A DNA stretch of 64,000 bases, taken from an uncultured Lachnospiraceae bacterium (GTDB taxonomy: Bacteria > Bacillota > Clostridia > Lachnospirales > Lachnospiraceae). The position numbers and the translations under genes were made by a program. Shown here in pieces: positions 62,416-64,000 of this stretch (the first letter of the stretch is position 1; every line of letters begins with the position of its first letter). The stretch is taken from the NCBI GenBank assembly GCA_934432595.1, contig CAKRYR010000006.1, positions 84,278 through 148,277 on the forward strand. The letters are read 5' to 3'. Below the pieces are notes generated by a model, which ran no database searches, was not told where the DNA came from, and saw nothing but the letters and a program-made list of their open reading frames with translations.

Positions 62416-62603
62416 ATTCAGGGTTACTATTCGTGACTATTAGGATTTAGTTTAGTCTTGAAAAATAATATAGATTTTGTAATAATGTTAGAGTATGATT
62501 ATAGTTAAGTCATTGGGTGAATACCAATTAAGCTATTGCAAAACTGGTATTGAGTAAGAAAACTGATAAAGCTTATGAAAAGAAGTTTAGAAAGAGGATT
62601 ATG

Positions 62604-63965
62604 ATGAAAAAAGGACAAATATATGAAACAGTGATAGAAAAGACAAGTTTTCCTAATAAAGGAATTGCTAATATAGAAGATAAGAGAATTATTATAAAAA
62701 ATGCTATAGAAGGACAGAAAGTATCTTGTAGTATAACTAAGAAAGGTAGAGAGGGAGGACAAGCTAGATTATTAGAGGTTATTGAGAAGTCTCCATTAGA
62801 GGATGCAACTCCAATGTGTAGTCATTTTGGAGAATGTGGTGGTTGTGCATATCAGAATATGAGTTATGATAATCAGCTTAAGTTTAAAGAAAAACAAGTG
62901 AAGGAACTTATAGATTCAGTGACTTCAGATTATAAATATCATGGAATAAATCCTAGTCCAAGTACAACACAGTATCGTAATAAAATGGAGTTCTCATTTG
63001 GAGATGAATATAAAGATGGACCTTTAGCTTTGGGACTTCATAAGGTAAATAGTATGTATGATATTGTGTCTATCAAGGATTGTAAGTTAGTATCAGAAGA
63101 CTTTAATAAAATTATAGAATGTGCTTTACAATATGGAACAGACCATAACTATTCATTCTATAGAAAGATGCAACATATAGGATTCTTGCGTCATCTATTA
63201 GTGCGTCGTTCGATTAGTGATAATTCATTATTAGTAGCTATGGTTACAACTACTCAAGGCGAATTAGATACTGATGATTTGGTAAAGAGATTATTAGATT
63301 TGGATTTAGATGGCAATATAACTGGTATATTGCATATTGAAAATGATAGTAAAGCAGATGTAGTACAAAGTGATGAGACACATATTTTATATGGTCAAGA
63401 ATATTTCTATGAATCAATACTTGGGCTTAAGTTTAAGATAACACCTTTTAGCTTTTTCCAAACTAATACTAAGGGAGCTGAGGTATTATACAATGTAGCT
63501 CGTAAATATGTTGGTGATACTAAGGATAAAGTAGTATTTGATTTATATAGTGGAACAGGTACTATTGCACAAATGTTGGCAGCAGTTGCAAGTAAAGTCG
63601 TAGGTGTAGAGATAGTTGAAGAGGCGGTAGAAGCTGCTAAAGAAAATGCTAAGTTAAATGGGCTTGATAACTGCGAATTTATTGCAGGAGATGTGCTAAC
63701 TGTTATAGATGAACTAGAATACAAGCCAGATATAATTGTTGTAGATCCTCCTAGAAGTGGAGTAAATCCAAAGGCTATAAAGAAGTTAGTTAGTTACGGA
63801 ATAGAGCAGATAGTATATATATCTTGTAACCCAGTAAGTTTGGCAGAGAACATAGTGGACTTTGCAGAGTATGGATATAAGGTTAGGGATGTGGAGTTGG
63901 TGGACATGTTCCCTGGGACAAGACATGTGGAGACTGTGGTGTTGCTACAAAGGAAGAATATGTAG
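62604..63965 (+). CDS. rlmD: 23S rRNA (uracil-5-)-methyltransferase, RlmD/RlmCD family
   Basis: 453 residues. N-terminal TRAM domain, then iron-sulfur ligands Cys72, Cys78, Cys81 (MCSHFGECGGC) with a fourth in KDCKLV. The SAM-binding region is FDLYSGTGTIAQML, the motif VDPPRSGVN follows, and the catalytic Cys is in YISCNPVSL. Methylates uridines of 23S rRNA at C5; in Firmicutes one enzyme often does both sites (RlmCD), so the exact target is open. ATG at 62604 chosen for AAAGAGG at 6 nt; a TTG at 62550 would give an 18-residue extension without support. Confidence 0.92.
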   Translation: MKKGQIYETVIEKTSFPNKGIANIEDKRIIIKNAIEGQKVSCSITKKGREGGQARLLEVIEKSPLEDATPMCSHFGECGGCAYQNMSYDNQLKFKEKQVKELIDSVTSDYKYHGINPSPSTTQYRNKMEFSFGDEYKDGPLALGLHKVNSMYDIVSIKDCKLVSEDFNKIIECALQYGTDHNYSFYRKMQHIGFLRHLLVRRSISDNSLLVAMVTTTQGELDTDDLVKRLLDLDLDGNITGILHIENDSKADVVQSDETHILYGQEYFYESILGLKFKITPFSFFQTNTKGAEVLYNVARKYVGDTKDKVVFDLYSGTGTIAQMLAAVASKVVGVEIVEEAVEAAKENAKLNGLDNCEFIAGDVLTVIDELEYKPDIIVVDPPRSGVNPKAIKKLVSYGIEQIVYISCNPVSLAENIVDFAEYGYKVRDVELVDMFPGTRHVETVVLLQRKNM

Positions 63966-64000
63966 AAATCCTTGAATTTACGCACTTTGTGGAGTTTTTC

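Larger units (their letters stand above)
62183..62603. other. 421-bp gap before the rRNA methyltransferase gene
   Basis: Contains the ATTAAGAT tandem repeat (62241-62276) and palindromic repeat copy 5 (62384-62415). A short ribosome-site-like GAGGGG and ATG at about 62329 leads to a 15-codon frame only, which I do not call. Confidence 0.6.

Noticed and set aside
1..64000. tRNA or rRNA genes and CRISPR arrays
   Set aside because: No cloverleaf with GTTC-type T-arm, no rRNA-like block and no regularly spaced repeats with unique spacers were seen in the intergenic regions.

Overview
The window reads as chromosomal DNA of a low-GC (about 30% by eye), motile anaerobic Firmicute. Lachnospiraceae is the best guess. 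Reasons: strong GGAGG ribosome sites, AT-rich codon use, an iscR-iscS-iscU-mnmA block, CheV and a methyl-accepting protein, a DUF6465 Lys/Ala/Thr-rich protein, a DUF1836 regulator, NADP-type GdhA, AsnA, a SpoVB-like flippase and RHS/DNRLRE surface-protein debris. Species and strain cannot be named from the sequence alone. No tRNA, rRNA, CRISPR array, transposase or integrase gene was seen.

Layout. 1-6272: a histidine kinase cut by the window edge, a lipoprotein, a PH-domain protein, CheV, the DUF6465 protein, a UDP-glucuronate 4-epimerase-like enzyme and an anchored surface protein. 6312-9044: rluF and ligA. 9045-13447: a secreted subtilase with Fn3-like repeats, whose end overlaps that of a convergent SpoVB-like flippase. 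13574-16916: the iron-sulfur / tRNA-thiolation operon. 17134-24723: recG, an LTA-synthase-like protein, a CmpB-like membrane protein, a PRTase-like protein and an HtrA protease. 24797-26699: a decayed RHS/DNRLRE polymorphic-toxin gene in three fragments, followed by an intact small gene placed like its immunity gene.

26734-47990 is one large surface-polysaccharide locus: priming sugar transferase, Wzz-like and BY-kinase-like proteins, a flippase fused to a CDP-glycerol glycerophosphotransferase, a TupA-like ATP-grasp protein, a Wzy-like polymerase, several glycosyltransferases including a split PssD/PssE pair, and a second flippase. Embedded at 28285-34255 is a cassette that looks like a peptide-modification system: a 54-residue Cys/His/Gly/Pro peptide, an intervening terminator hairpin, a PqqD/RRE-like protein, an HPr-kinase-like ATPase, an ABC exporter and a PF14907-like nucleotidyltransferase. 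These are the accessory genes known from paeninodin-type lasso peptide clusters, but the lasso cyclase and leader protease are absent. This is the best candidate for an undescribed system here.

48079-64000: a VanZ-domain membrane protein, a small acidic membrane protein, gdhA, a two-helix membrane protein, asnA, a chemoreceptor, a GC-rich structured intergenic element, pcrA, a membrane protein, a DUF1836 regulator, a GDPD-like protein, a PHP hydrolase, a fragment of a Big_2 surface protein and an rlmD-like rRNA methyltransferase. Two small-scale patterns run across genes. One is a family of about 30-bp palindromes (GTAAC..TTCAG..CTGAA..GTTAC) in five intergenic places. The other is a 14-bp motif, AATCGTCNCTAGAA, sitting 32-39 bp upstream of the -35 box of three promoters (gdhA, pcrA, DUF1836 gene).
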